Shown here in pieces: positions 6,534 to 6,539 of a stretch of 6,539 bases of DNA. The translations under genes and the position numbers were made by a program. Positions within the stretch are counted from its first letter, which is position 1; every line of letters starts with the position of its first letter. The notes beneath the pieces are model-generated. The model saw only the letters and a program-made list of their open reading frames with translations. It made no database searches and was not told the DNA's origin. The stretch lies in assembly GCA_018725425.1 (NCBI GenBank), contig QLUL01000062.1:1-6539 (forward strand), given 5' to 3'. This DNA comes from Chloroflexota bacterium. GTDB lineage: Bacteria; Chloroflexota; Dehalococcoidia; SZUA-161; SpSt-899.

Positions 6534-6539
6534 ATATAG

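Overview
The window is bacterial accessory DNA holding five protein genes, one open frame that may have lost its start codon, and the tail of a dead integrase. No RNA gene, CRISPR array or complete mobile element is visible. The sigma70-type promoters and Shine-Dalgarno sites are clearly bacterial. The large SEC-C/zinc-ribbon/TPR protein, the DUF2293 protein and the integrase tail together remind me of Chloroflexota (Dehalococcoidia-like) genomes, but that placement comes from memory of protein families and was not tested.

Layout. Positions 1-108 are downstream flank with no gene. Positions 109-2499 (minus) encode a 796-residue scaffold-like protein: helical repeats, a four-cysteine zinc ribbon, two TPRs and a C-terminal SEC-C motif. 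A 234-base intergenic region (2500-2733) carries two divergent promoters. Positions 2734-3408 (plus) encode a DUF2293-type protein. After a short convergent gap (3409-3505) comes a minus-strand operon read from right to left, A (4844-5638), B (3999-4847) and C (3506-4027). Its genes overlap by 4 and 29 bases and are driven by a near-consensus promoter at 5696-5724. A 10-bp inverted repeat (3473-3482 and 5730-5739) lies just outside this transcription unit. Beyond it are a C/G-rich hairpin, the last ~50 codons of a tyrosine recombinase (5823 to about 5988), and an unrecognised minus-strand frame (6010-6456) whose best ribosome-binding site points at an AAG codon 66 bases upstream of the first usable start.

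How the parts fit. The A-B-C operon is the best candidate for an undescribed system: three small, apparently cytoplasmic proteins that are translationally coupled, have their own strong promoter, and sit beside an integrase relic. A vaguely recalls the sporadically distributed TIGR04255 proteins, B ends in HEAT-like helical repeats, and C is unrecognised. No catalytic motif is visible in any of them, so any function, including defence, is conjecture. The 796-residue and DUF2293 genes are divergently transcribed from separate promoters and look like an independent unit.
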